From Peristeroidobacter soli (GTDB lineage: Bacteria; Pseudomonadota; Gammaproteobacteria; Steroidobacterales; Steroidobacteraceae): DNA of 64,000 nucleotides. The first letter of the stretch is position 1. Each line of letters starts with the position of its first letter. The stretch spans positions 1,459,010 to 1,523,009 of the forward strand of contig NZ_RYEV01000004.1 of NCBI RefSeq assembly GCF_004138485.1. Reading direction: 5' to 3'. The notes under the pieces are model-generated. The model was not told the origin of the DNA, did not search any database, and saw nothing but the letters and a program-made list of their open reading frames with translations. The translations under genes were made by a program, and so were the position numbers. Shown one piece after another: positions 45,155-54,177 of this stretch.

Positions 45155-45185
45155 TGATGTATCACCAAAAAGAAAGGGACACAGA

Positions 45186-48062
45186 ATGTATCAGGAAAGG
45201 TGCAAGCGGTTCGGCATTCACGGGGCACATCTGATTCTGGGCGCGTTCGCGACGTTGCTGGCGGCGGGATGTTCCTCCGACGCTCAGACTCAGAATAACA
45301 AAGCCGCGAATATCACTTCCGTCGCCGCGACCGGCGGCGGTGCGAATGAATGGTGTACCCTGGACGCGCCCGCCCAAGTCAGCGCGGACGGCATCGTACG
45401 GCTCGGCCTGATCGTCGGCGTGGGCACGTTTCAAAACAAAGACATCAAGCCGCTGCTCGCGCCCGCCGAGGATGCACGAACGCTGGCGGATCTGATCACC
45501 GCGCCCACCGGCTATGGCTTTCCGAAATCGAATGTATGCGTGCTGACCGATCGGCAGGCCACTCGCCCGGCGTTTGTGAGCTCTTTCCAACGCGCGCTGA
45601 GCGATCGAGCGAAAGCGATCGGCGGCAAGCACCCGGTCCAGGTGCTGGTGTTCTTCTCGGGTCACGGCAGCTACACCGTCGACCATTCCAAGGATGAGCC
45701 GGACGGCAAGGACGAGTTGCTGATCCTGCACGATTCCTGGGCGGGCGGAGTCAGCCCGCTGCGCGACGATGAATTCAACGGCATGATCGCCGGCCTGCAC
45801 CGGCAGACACAGGACATCGTAGTCATCCTCGACTCCTGCCACTCCGGCTCGGCCACCAAGGGCCTGAGCACGGAGGACGTCGTCGAGAAAATGACGCCCC
45901 CCCAGAGCGGGGTCGTCAGCGGCGACGACAATGGCCCCGAGCTCGACAGCTTGCCCGGTGTGGTTCGGCTCGCCGCCGCACGGGACGGAACCGCGGCATT
46001 GGCACCGAAGAATGGCGGCCGAAGTTACTTCACCGTGGCACTCGAGGACGTGCTGGCGAAAGTCGAATCGCAACCGCTGTCCTGGGAACAAGTCGCGCGC
46101 CGCATGCGCATCCAGTTGAGTGAGGCCACGCTGGGACGGCAACTGCCCGTGTTCCAGGGCGACCTGACCAAACTGGTGTTCTCCGACCAGGATCGCGCCC
46201 GCCCCTATGGCTGGGTCGTCGATACCATCCAGGGTGAGAATTTGAATCTGCGCGGGGTGCCGCTGCCGGGCTGGAGCCTCAACGCCGAGCTGCGCATCTA
46301 TGCTGGCAATGTCGATCGCGGCGACGTTTCCGACCCGCAGGCCGCGAAGGCATCGGCCAAGATCATGGACTTCCACGGCATCACGGCCAAAGCGAAAGTC
46401 GTCGAGCCGCCCAAGTCGGAAATAAAGCCCGGCGACATCGCGGTGCTGAGCATTCGCGGCGAGGACTCGTTACGTCTGCCGGTAACGATCGCGACCACGG
46501 GCAAATACAAGCTGTCGCCGAAGAGCGCCGCGGAAATCACCGCGCTGATCAATTCACCGGAGTACAGCGATTTCATGACGCTCTCCGATAAGAGCGGCGC
46601 CTTCATCGTGGAAAGCGCGGGCTCGGGCCAATTTGCCATCCGCGGACCGGAAGGTGTCGTGCGCATCTCCAAGCTGGGCCCGGCGCCAGGCATGGTGCCG
46701 CACAGACTGAAGAGTTTCGCCCGCCAGCAAATCCTTCTGTCCATGGAAGGCGAGCCCGGCATGAGCATGCGAAACAACGACACCCTGCGCGTGCGCCTGG
46801 TGCGGCTGCCGCCCGCCGAGCGGGATGAATGCCCCTATCGCGAGCGCGCCCTTCAACAATGGGTCGAGCAATGCCCCAACCAGGAACATCTGATTCCGGT
46901 CTGCTCGCAGTGGCGGGTCGAAGTCGCCAACACCGGCTCGCGCTCGCTGCGGATCGGTGGCGCGGTGCTGTTCAACGACGGAGCAACCCTGGGCCTGCCC
47001 GTCGACGGCGACAATCTGGTGCTGCCGCCGGACGGCACCTTCCATCCGCTCGACCCGGGCGGCATCGAAAGCAAGCCGCCATTGAACGTTCCGGAGTATG
47101 TCGTGGTATTCGGCACCGACCAGACGCTGGATATCGATTGGGGCCTGCTGCAGGACCCCGTCACCCTGAGGAAGGGCGGCGAACATCCACTCGCCAAGAC
47201 CATGCGGGGTCTGCTCGGCGAGGGCATCGCGAAGAGCGGCAACTACTATGCGAACACGGGCACGACGCCGTGGACGTCGACGACGCTGCCCTATCGCGTC
47301 CTCACCAATCCACAGTTCGAAGCTCGCGATGCCGCGGCCCGCAGTTGCCCGACGCCGGACGATAAGGAATATACGTTGGCGGCGTTCGATATCGACCCGT
47401 ACCTGCCCGCCGCCGACAATCCGCTGCACAAGGTCCTGAGCTCCGGCTATCAACTCGCCAATCGGGCCTTTGCCAACGGTGCGCTCGACGGTGTGCCGTA
47501 TCGTCAGCATGGCTGGAGCAAGGGCAGCGGCAAAGCGCTACCGGCGGATGACGCGGCGAACCTGAAAGAAGGCATCGATTGTTCACGAGCCATCTGGTAC
47601 GCGTTCACGCGCAGCGGTGCGCCGTACACCAGCCGCAAATGGCATGGCGGTTACCTGTCGACGGCGGAAATGTTCGACGCCGAGGCCGGCAGTTGCTCGA
47701 CCAGCACGCCGAAGAAATCGCTGATGCACGAAAACTTCGACAGCTGCATGGGCGAGGACCTGCGCACCGGCGATGTGCTGGTCTATCAAGGCCCGCATCC
47801 CGACACCGGCAAGTGCGTCGGTCATACCGTGATGGTCGTCGACCCCGAGCAGTTCGTCGGCTGGGGCTCGCATGGCTGGGACGGCTCGACCGACGATGAA
47901 GGCAAACGCCTCAACGACACCGGCGTGGAATATCAGAAGATCCTGCAAGCTCGTTGGAACCGCTGGGATCGCACTCAATACAAACTGAAAGCGTGCTGGC
48001 GGCACCGCCAGTTCGTCGAGAAAAACCAAACCGTGGCGATCGCCAAGGAGCAAGCACGATGA
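45186..48062 (+). CDS. Lipoprotein with caspase-fold (C14) and C-terminal NlpC/P60-like domains
   Basis: Membrane-anchored protein (958 aa). Lipobox LLAAGC places the acylated Cys at residue 29. The caspase domain (about 65-345) has dyad His160 in VFFSGHGSYT and Cys218 in VVILDSCHSGS. The middle part (about 360-720) is unassigned and includes a surface-adhesin-like stretch. The C-terminal part carries EGIDCSRAIWYAFTRSG (Cys799) and GHTVMVVDPEQFVGWGSHGW (His880), the spacing and style of NlpC/P60 or CHAP cysteine hydrolases that cut peptidoglycan peptides. The start at 45186 is supported by AAAGGGA upstream. It overlaps the next lipoprotein gene (ATGA). Two cysteine-hydrolase sites in one chain are unusual. 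Confidence 0.82.
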   Translation: MYQERCKRFGIHGAHLILGAFATLLAAGCSSDAQTQNNKAANITSVAATGGGANEWCTLDAPAQVSADGIVRLGLIVGVGTFQNKDIKPLLAPAEDARTLADLITAPTGYGFPKSNVCVLTDRQATRPAFVSSFQRALSDRAKAIGGKHPVQVLVFFSGHGSYTVDHSKDEPDGKDELLILHDSWAGGVSPLRDDEFNGMIAGLHRQTQDIVVILDSCHSGSATKGLSTEDVVEKMTPPQSGVVSGDDNGPELDSLPGVVRLAAARDGTAALAPKNGGRSYFTVALEDVLAKVESQPLSWEQVARRMRIQLSEATLGRQLPVFQGDLTKLVFSDQDRARPYGWVVDTIQGENLNLRGVPLPGWSLNAELRIYAGNVDRGDVSDPQAAKASAKIMDFHGITAKAKVVEPPKSEIKPGDIAVLSIRGEDSLRLPVTIATTGKYKLSPKSAAEITALINSPEYSDFMTLSDKSGAFIVESAGSGQFAIRGPEGVVRISKLGPAPGMVPHRLKSFARQQILLSMEGEPGMSMRNNDTLRVRLVRLPPAERDECPYRERALQQWVEQCPNQEHLIPVCSQWRVEVANTGSRSLRIGGAVLFNDGATLGLPVDGDNLVLPPDGTFHPLDPGGIESKPPLNVPEYVVVFGTDQTLDIDWGLLQDPVTLRKGGEHPLAKTMRGLLGEGIAKSGNYYANTGTTPWTSTTLPYRVLTNPQFEARDAAARSCPTPDDKEYTLAAFDIDPYLPAADNPLHKVLSSGYQLANRAFANGALDGVPYRQHGWSKGSGKALPADDAANLKEGIDCSRAIWYAFTRSGAPYTSRKWHGGYLSTAEMFDAEAGSCSTSTPKKSLMHENFDSCMGEDLRTGDVLVYQGPHPDTGKCVGHTVMVVDPEQFVGWGSHGWDGSTDDEGKRLNDTGVEYQKILQARWNRWDRTQYKLKACWRHRQFVEKNQTVAIAKEQAR

Positions 48063-49123
48063 ATGAATCGAGACGTCACGCCCTGCAAGGCATGAGCATG
48101 CTACTGGCGGCCGCGGCTTGCGCCGGGTGCAGTCCGGAAGCGACACCCGCCGCAGCAGCGGGCAATCCGAGCGAAGGCGTTCCCCCTCCCACGGCGGCCA
48201 ACCCATCGGCTGAACCGAAGATCGACGAGGCAACCCTCGACTTCTGGACGAAATCGGTTCGTGAGCCGGCCGAGCTCTACGCCGCCGGCATGGAACCGAT
48301 GTCCGCAGCCATCGCCAATCCGGAGTTCCTGTTCTATCACCCCGAGAAAGGATTTCTGATGGCCTCGGACCCCGAGGCCGGCGCGTTACCCGACAAGGGC
48401 AACCTGCAAGCGATGCTGCGCGTGGAACGGTTTCGGCCGGCCGCGAAGGACCGCACCGACCTGGGCAATCTGCAGCAAGGCTCGCTGCGCATCGATTTAC
48501 AGCAAACCCAGCCGATGCCGGGGCTGGCGGAAGCGCTCGCCTGGTCGGCGGTGGCGGCATTTCTGCCCGAGACCGGCGGCAAGCTGCCCGCGCTGAAGAA
48601 TCTCGAGTTCAACCCCGGCACCGCGTGGGGCAATCTACAGACCGTGCCGATTCCCGAAGGCCTGGGCTTCTGGAGCTGGAACTTCTTCGTTCAGCGCAAG
48701 GAAAGCAACTGGAGTCGCTTCTTCTCCTTCCTTCGCGAAAGCGCACAGGTCGCGGTGCCCTTCCTCGGCCTGCCGGCGATCGCGGTGAGCGCGCTTCAAC
48801 AGGTGGATAAGCTGGTCGGTTATCTCCAGTCGACCGACCGGACCCAATGGCTGCTGCAAAGCACGGCCATCCCGGTATTCGGCACCAAGGCCGCCGCCGA
48901 TAAAGTGGGCAGCTCGGGAGTCGGATTGCGCACCGGCCGATACCTGGTCGTGCCGACCGACCAGGTCGGCAAGATCGCGGATGTCGCCTCGAAGGCGATG
49001 CTCACTCGCGAAGGCCTGGTGGTACCCAAGGGCACCAATCCGTTGAAGGTGTTCGAAGCCGCGGAACAGTTTCTCCCGGAGGTGCGCTACCTGAGCGTGT
49101 ATGTGAAGGCGGACGTCTCGTAG
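48059..49123 (+). CDS. Lipoprotein of unknown function paired with caspase lipoprotein
   Basis: Exported protein (354 aa) with two arginines (SRRHALQGM) and a lipobox (ACAGC, Cys24), so it may be a TAT- or Sec-exported lipoprotein. After an Ala/Pro-rich tether, a globular domain from about residue 55 contains NPEFLFYHPEKGFLMASDPE, LGFWSWNFFVQRKESNWSRF and LLQSTAIPVFGTKAAADKVG. I do not recognise the fold. Its ATG overlaps the stop of the caspase/NlpC gene, so the two are made together and probably act together. A substrate, inhibitor or anchor role is possible. Confidence 0.7.
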   Translation: MNESRRHALQGMSMLLAAAACAGCSPEATPAAAAGNPSEGVPPPTAANPSAEPKIDEATLDFWTKSVREPAELYAAGMEPMSAAIANPEFLFYHPEKGFLMASDPEAGALPDKGNLQAMLRVERFRPAAKDRTDLGNLQQGSLRIDLQQTQPMPGLAEALAWSAVAAFLPETGGKLPALKNLEFNPGTAWGNLQTVPIPEGLGFWSWNFFVQRKESNWSRFFSFLRESAQVAVPFLGLPAIAVSALQQVDKLVGYLQSTDRTQWLLQSTAIPVFGTKAAADKVGSSGVGLRTGRYLVVPTDQVGKIADVASKAMLTREGLVVPKGTNPLKVFEAAEQFLPEVRYLSVYVKADVS

Positions 49124-49325
49124 TCCGACTGCGCCATACCAGAAATCAACGAGTTGCTCTCCATCGCCGCTCGACCGTCGGTCGGGCGGCGCTGCCCGCC
49201 AGGTAGAGTTTTCCTCGCTCCCTCCTCGACTTACCGGAGCCGGATCCGTACCATCTGCGCCCCTGGTCGCCGGGACAGTGCCAGTCGGGCCCGCGCCGAC
49301 CGCTTTGTCGTTTTCCGGACGCAAC

Positions 49326-49402
49326 GCGCCCGTAGCTCAGCTGGATAGAGCATCGGCCTTCTAAGCCGGTGGTCGGGGGTTCGAGTCCCTCCGGGCGCGC
49401 CA
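49326..49402 (+). tRNA. tRNA-Arg (TCT)
   Basis: A 77-base cloverleaf with encoded CCA. The acceptor arm GCGCCCG pairs with CGGGCGC, the D arm contains AGCTCAGCTGGATAGAGC, the anticodon loop CTTCTAA gives TCT, and the T arm is GGGGGTTCGAGTCCCTC. Confidence 0.96.
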
Positions 49403-49431
49403 ATTTTTGTCGCCTGGCAACGCTCGAACTT

Positions 49432-49460
49432 CTAGTGTTCCAGGCGAGTTCGTATATACT
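49432..49460 (+). promoter_or_regulatory. Likely promoter of tRNA-His
   Basis: A -10 box TATACT (49455-49460) is followed by the GC-rich discriminator CTGCGCCCCGCG typical of stable-RNA promoters. A -35 at the right spacing is weak. The mature tRNA begins 75 bases downstream. Confidence 0.4.
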
Positions 49461-49533
49461 CTGCGCCCCGCGTCGGACGGCCCCTCGATGGACCGCTCGC
49501 CGGGAGCCACAGCGATGTGGCGGATTGGACAAT

Positions 49534-49610
49534 GGTGGACGTAGCTCAGTTGGTAGAGCCCCGGATTGTGATTCCGGTCGTCGTGGGTTCGAGCCCCATC
49601 GTCCACCCCA
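49534..49610 (+). tRNA. tRNA-His (GTG)
   Basis: Cloverleaf with the extra 5' G at 49534 facing discriminator C at 49607, the histidine identity mark. Acceptor GTGGACG pairs with CGTCCAC, the anticodon loop TTGTGAT gives GTG, and CCA is encoded at 49608-49610. Confidence 0.96.
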
Positions 49611-49663
49611 AATTCTAAACGGCGCCGGCCTCTTTCCGGACGCCGCCACGAAGCGGAATAAGT

Positions 49664-49739
<76 letters not shown>

Positions 49740-49959
49740 CTTTCCCGCTTTGAAATCCGCGAGTTACGAGCTCGGCGCGACTACGAAACTCCTGCTTCCA
49801 TAAAATTGGCTATAAAATTCGTTTCGGCAAAAAAAACGGCCTCGCACCGGCGGTTCGACGCAACAACTTCATGAAGGGCAAGCCGGCGAAGAGAGCTTGA
49901 GCCACCCTCCTGTGATGCGCAAAAATCACTCCAGGCCGTTCTCGGCTGGATCGATTTGA

Positions 49960-51042
49960 TCACGCGCGCGCCAGCGAGTACTCGTGGTGCAACCCGCCGA
50001 GTATTGGCTCGCCATGAACCGAGCGAAAGTCATCGAGTCGATGCCGTGACTTCGACAATGGCACCGACAGATCGGCGGGAGGATCGGGGACGCCTGGACC
50101 CAACGCAGAATGCGGGCGTCCGCGGTTGTAATGCGCCACCCAAGATTTGAGCGTCTGGCGCAGATGTGCTTCCGAGAGTGGAATGAGCCAGTCCAAACAC
50201 TCTCGGCGAAGGGTGCCGATGACGCGTTCACAAATGGAATTCGCTTTTGGACTTCTCGGCAGGCTCTTCAATACGCGCAGACCCAACCGCTGGATGCACT
50301 CATCTACCTCGGTCGAGAAGATGCTGTCCCGATCGTGCAACAGGTACGCGTATTGCTCCTCGTATCCGACCGCCTCGCGTAGTTGCTGCCGCGTCCATTG
50401 CGCGGTCGGATGCGCTGTTACGTTAAAGTGAATCAGTCGACTGCTATGATGTTCGATGACGACGAGCACGTACAAGACCCGGAACGTGCTGGTCACCGCA
50501 ACACAGAAATCACACGCGATAATGGCTCGTGCGTGATTGCGAAGGAAAGTCGACCATCGTTGATCGCCGCGTGGCCGTCCTGGTGCAGGTCGCGGCATGT
50601 ACTTGCCCACCGTGCGTGGTGACACTTGCAGGCCGAGCTTCAACAGCAATTCGTTCGCGATGCGCTCTTGACCCCATGCTGGATTCTCTCGTGCCATCCG
50701 TCGGATCAGTTCGCGTAGCTCTTTCGGAATGGGTGGCCGCCCTGACCGACACTTCCACCGCCACCACAGCCGGAACCCCGCTCGATGCCAGCCAATCAGC
50801 GTTTCAGGCCGGACAATCACCAATGCAGATCGCCAGTCGAACCAGCGCGACAGGAGCGTCAATGTGACCCGGGTGGCGGCATCGACCCGCCTCGGCTTCA
50901 CACCGCGTTCGCGATACAGCGCCAGCTGGCGACGTAGAAACAAAATCTCCGCTTCCAACGATTCGCGCGGCCGAAGCAAGAGCCCGCACCACTGGAGCAG
51001 GTCCCAGGCCAGGCGAACGATGATGGAGAACGCGCTCAGCAC
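49960..51042 (-). mobile_element. IS transposase, integrase-core (DDE) type
   Basis: Transposase (360 aa) with an N-terminal part LEAEILFLRRQLALYRERGV then a helix-turn-helix (RPPIPKELRELIRRMARENP, WGQERIANELLLKLGLQVSP). The rve catalytic core has DDE residues in IIACDFCVAVTST, LLHDRDSIFST and SPKANSICERVIGTLRREC. The chain looks complete. It sits 220 bases after tRNA-Lys. I could not fix terminal inverted repeats or a target duplication, so the borders of the element are open. A diverged copy of its 5' end lies at 51.4-51.7 kb. Confidence 0.85.
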
Positions 51043-51083
51043 GCCGCGATGATGCCATAGTTACGGCAACTGGCCACTCCAGA

Positions 51084-51340
51084 GGCCGAGATCGAATTTT
51101 TGCGGACCACAGCGAATATCTCGACCAAACCTTCTTCTGGAACGGCCTCGATCTCCATCGCAAGCTGGATCGTTTCGCCCTTTATTACAACCACCGACGC
51201 GTTCATGCCGGATTGAATGGTCGGACGCCTGTCCAGCAATGCGGCATGACTGCGGGCGCGCGATTTGCTGGTGTGGAACCAATCGAAGCTCCGGGCTGGC
51301 GCTGTCTTCTCAATCACTGCCGCGTCCTCAGTGCGCAGTC
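51084..51340 (+). pseudogene. C-terminal relic of a second DDE transposase
   Basis: On the plus strand the frame through 51135 reads DHSEYLDQTFFWNGLDLHRK then LDRFALYYNHRRVHAGLNGR and TPVQQCG. This is the last part of an integrase-core transposase, where the YYN-RRVH-GL--RTP block is characteristic. No catalytic core precedes it, since the other IS gene occupies that sequence on the opposite strand. It is a relic on which the IS or its duplicate landed. Confidence 0.6.
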
Positions 51341-51389
51341 GGATCCGACATCAAATTGCAGTGGGCCAGTCGTCAGCACCGACCGCACC

Positions 51390-51690
51390 ACCATCAGAGC
51401 GTTATACCAATCGAAACAGCGCGACAGCAGCGCCAATGCCAGTCGGGTTGGCGCATCCACCCGCCTCGGCTTCGTCCCGCGTTCGCAGTACAGCGCCAAC
51501 TGCCGGCGCAGAAGCAGTATCTTCGCCTTCAATGACTCGCTCGGCCGAAGCGAGAGCCGACACCTCAGGATCAGATCTCAGGTCAGTCGGACAATCATGG
51601 AGGACGGGCCCAGCACGCCACGATCATGCCCACGGCTGCACGTCGGCCCCGCATCTCAGAGACCAGATCGAATTTTCGCGAAGGACAGCG
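51390..51690 (-). pseudogene. Diverged duplicate of the IS 5' region
   Basis: The minus strand encodes KAKILLLRRQLALYCERGTK and PRRVDAPTRLALALLSRCFD, matching the transposase N-terminus at 50.8-51.05 kb (LEAEILFLRRQLALYRERGV and on). Base similarity continues past the gene start into both upstream flanks (AGATCGAATTTT at 51089 and 51666). The copy breaks off after about 60 codons, near 51390. Confidence 0.65.
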
Positions 51691-51921
51691 GACGATCACC
51701 GGAATGGCGCGAGGTGTTCGCCGCGAGTCCCGCGCCCTGCTGTTGGCGGTAGGCGCTCCGGATGTCGTTTTACAGCGTGCTGCCGGACGATGCTGGCATC
51801 GCGCAGGGAGGCGAGCGGCCTGCGCCCGGTCATGGAAGAATTCACACCTCTCCACCACCCACCCATGGGTGAGGCTGCAACAAATGCTCGTCCCGATTGA
51901 GGGCTTCCACAGGACGCAGGT

Positions 51922-54177
51922 CTACCGCTTACGGGCGGAACGACCGCGACGGTCAAGAAAATCGCTCAGCGCTTGCGCCACTCGATCATTCTCTGGGTGC
52001 TGCGCGCTCAAGCGCTTCAGAACGTCGATGGCGCGATCGGGCGAGTTCTTTTCGAACAGCGCAACCGCGTATACATAGCCGTAGGTGACGTCACTCGGTG
52101 ACAGTTCGTGAGCACGCTTGAGATGTTTCAGCGCTTCATCGTACTCTCGCGACCTTACTTGCTGCAGGCCCATGGCGTAGTGAACTGCCGCGGCGTCTGG
52201 CGCGAGGTCGAGCGCTTGATCGAGCGTGACCCGTGCATCGCCTTCTCGTTGCAGCTGACGATATAGATCAGCGAGATTCAAGTACGCTGGGATAAACTGG
52301 CGATCCAATCGCAGGGCGTCGCGATACGCGCTCTCCGCCAAGGCTGCCTCACGCCGATTCACATAAAACAGCCCCAGGTTCACCAGATTGCCTGGCATGT
52401 CGGCGTTAGCGCGCATCGACGCAACGTATTCGCTGAACAACGCCACCAACTGAGTGCGCTGCTCGGCGGCCAAGCCGCCCGTATCGATAGCCGAGAGCAG
52501 CGGCGCGACCTGCATGCGCACCGACTTCGAGGGATCGCCGGCTAACGGCCGAAGCATCTGCAACCGCTGCGCGGGATCCACCGCCTCAAATCCCTCCGTC
52601 GCTGCGCGCCTCACCAGCGGATCCGAGTCGCTAAAGTATCGGCGCGATTCATGTAACGTGTTGCTGCTGGGCCGCTGCCCCAAGCTGCTCAATGCAGCGG
52701 CACGCGCGATGCCCGGCATGGTGGAGTCGGCTGCGAGCTGCAGCCAGGCCGCGTCGTCGGCACTGGTCAGCAGATCGCTGAAATGCCGGGCAACTTCCTT
52801 GTCGGCGCTCCGCCGCCAATCCTCAACGCGCGCAGCCGCCCACTTCGGCCCCTGCTTCGCATGACATTGACCGCACGCGTTGGGCATGCCGTACTTCACC
52901 GAAAGATCGGGCCGCGGAATGCGGATGCTGTGATCGCGCCGGTCATCAACCACCATATAAGTCGTTACCGGCATGTGACAATTGGCGCACTCCGCCCCTT
53001 TCGAGCCTGCGGCGTGATGATGATGAGCGGCCCTGTCGAACACGCCCGGATCGTGACATTGAGCGCACACGTCGTTATCGGTTGCGCGCAATTTTAAGGA
53101 ATGTGGGTCATGGCAGTTGCTGCACACAACACCGCGCGCGTGCATCTTGCTCTGAAGAAACGAACCCAGCTCGTAGTCCTCATCGAGGATCTGCCCATCG
53201 GCATGATAGGTCGGCGGCATCGGCAAACTCAGAGAATACGCCTGGTGATACGCTGGCATGCGAAACTTCTGCTCGGAACTCACGAGGACTTGGCGGCGAG
53301 AGTGGCACGGCCCGCACGCATCCAGCTGCCGGCTCGATTGTGCGGTGGACAGGCTGGCATTGGTCGCTTGCGCGGTCGCTACCCCCGGCGCACGTGAAAA
53401 CTTCGCTTTGGCGGCGACATCGATAACGAGCCCCTTATCCGCTGACGTCGCAGCTGCCGAATTGGGGTCTTTCGCCCACTTCACATGTTCGCTGCCGGCG
53501 CCGTGGCACGCTTCGCACGCGACATCTATATCGGTCCACGTCGTTGCATAGGTGCCCTGGGCGGCGTCGTAGTTCTTGCGCAGGCCGGTGCTATGACACT
53601 CGGCGCAGCGGCTGTTCCAGTTGTAGTAGGGGCCAGTCCAGTGTAGCGGATCGTCGTGCCGGACGCGCTCCCCAGCCTGCAAATCAAACCAACGCTGCCC
53701 GCCTTGCGCTTTGGGCCGGCTGTCCCACGCGGCTGTCAGTGCTTGATAGCGTCCGCTTGGAAACGCAACGAGATACTGTTGCAGCGGATATGCTCCGAAC
53801 GTGTATTCGATCTTGAACGCCTCTGGCTTTCCCTGGGCGTTGTCGGTTTCGACCCAGTACTCCTCGCCGCGCCGAAAGAAGCGCGTGGCCCCGCCGAAGC
53901 GCCGCAATGCCGCGTTCTCGAAATCGCCCAGCACCGCCGGGTCATCGGCCGGCTGCATCGCCAGGTCATGATGCGAGCCGCGCCATGATTCGTACTGAGC
54001 GCGATGGCAACCGGCACACGCAGCGCCGCCCACGAAATCGGCGCTGCTCGCCTGCACCCTCTGCACCACTGGCGCTTGGTGTCCTTTCTCAGACTGCGGC
54101 TTCTCTGCCCGCTCGGATCCCTCGCAGGCGCCAAGCGCGCACAACACGAGCCACAGACATGCCACCCTCCATCGCAC
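51922..54177 (-). CDS. Octaheme c-type cytochrome lipoprotein with HEAT and TPR repeats
   Basis: Exported protein (751 aa from the GTG at 54177, chosen because it opens the lipoprotein signal RWRVACLWLVLCALGAC). The haem domain has eight CxxCH sites: CAGCH, CAECH, CEACH, CGPCH, CSNCH, CAQCH, CANCH and CGQCH. A HEAT-like segment (about 430-560, ADSTMPGIARAAALSSLGQR) and a run of TPR units (about 590-745, FIPAYLNLADLYRQLQREGD, AAVHYAMGLQQVRSREYDEA) follow. It resembles the cytochrome c554/TPR proteins of unknown role. Lipid anchoring plus eight haems suggests electron transfer at the periplasmic face or outer membrane; a catalytic haem cannot be shown from sequence. Confidence 0.85.
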   Translation of the reverse strand: MRWRVACLWLVLCALGACEGSERAEKPQSEKGHQAPVVQRVQASSADFVGGAACAGCHRAQYESWRGSHHDLAMQPADDPAVLGDFENAALRRFGGATRFFRRGEEYWVETDNAQGKPEAFKIEYTFGAYPLQQYLVAFPSGRYQALTAAWDSRPKAQGGQRWFDLQAGERVRHDDPLHWTGPYYNWNSRCAECHSTGLRKNYDAAQGTYATTWTDIDVACEACHGAGSEHVKWAKDPNSAAATSADKGLVIDVAAKAKFSRAPGVATAQATNASLSTAQSSRQLDACGPCHSRRQVLVSSEQKFRMPAYHQAYSLSLPMPPTYHADGQILDEDYELGSFLQSKMHARGVVCSNCHDPHSLKLRATDNDVCAQCHDPGVFDRAAHHHHAAGSKGAECANCHMPVTTYMVVDDRRDHSIRIPRPDLSVKYGMPNACGQCHAKQGPKWAAARVEDWRRSADKEVARHFSDLLTSADDAAWLQLAADSTMPGIARAAALSSLGQRPSSNTLHESRRYFSDSDPLVRRAATEGFEAVDPAQRLQMLRPLAGDPSKSVRMQVAPLLSAIDTGGLAAEQRTQLVALFSEYVASMRANADMPGNLVNLGLFYVNRREAALAESAYRDALRLDRQFIPAYLNLADLYRQLQREGDARVTLDQALDLAPDAAAVHYAMGLQQVRSREYDEALKHLKRAHELSPSDVTYGYVYAVALFEKNSPDRAIDVLKRLSAQHPENDRVAQALSDFLDRRGRSARKR

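Noticed and set aside
37683..49123. Classing the caspase locus as a known anti-phage system
   Set aside because: The proteins carry export signals or lipoboxes and no reverse transcriptase, nucleotide cyclase, CRISPR or gasdermin partner is present, so the label is not supported.
49740..51700. Prophage or integrative element at tRNA-Lys
   Set aside because: No tyrosine or serine integrase, phage or conjugation gene and no repeated tRNA 3' end was seen; only IS transposase sequences are present.
51696..51956. Short frames around 51.6-51.95 kb as genes
   Set aside because: They lie between an IS relic and the octaheme gene, conflict across frames and show no conserved motif.
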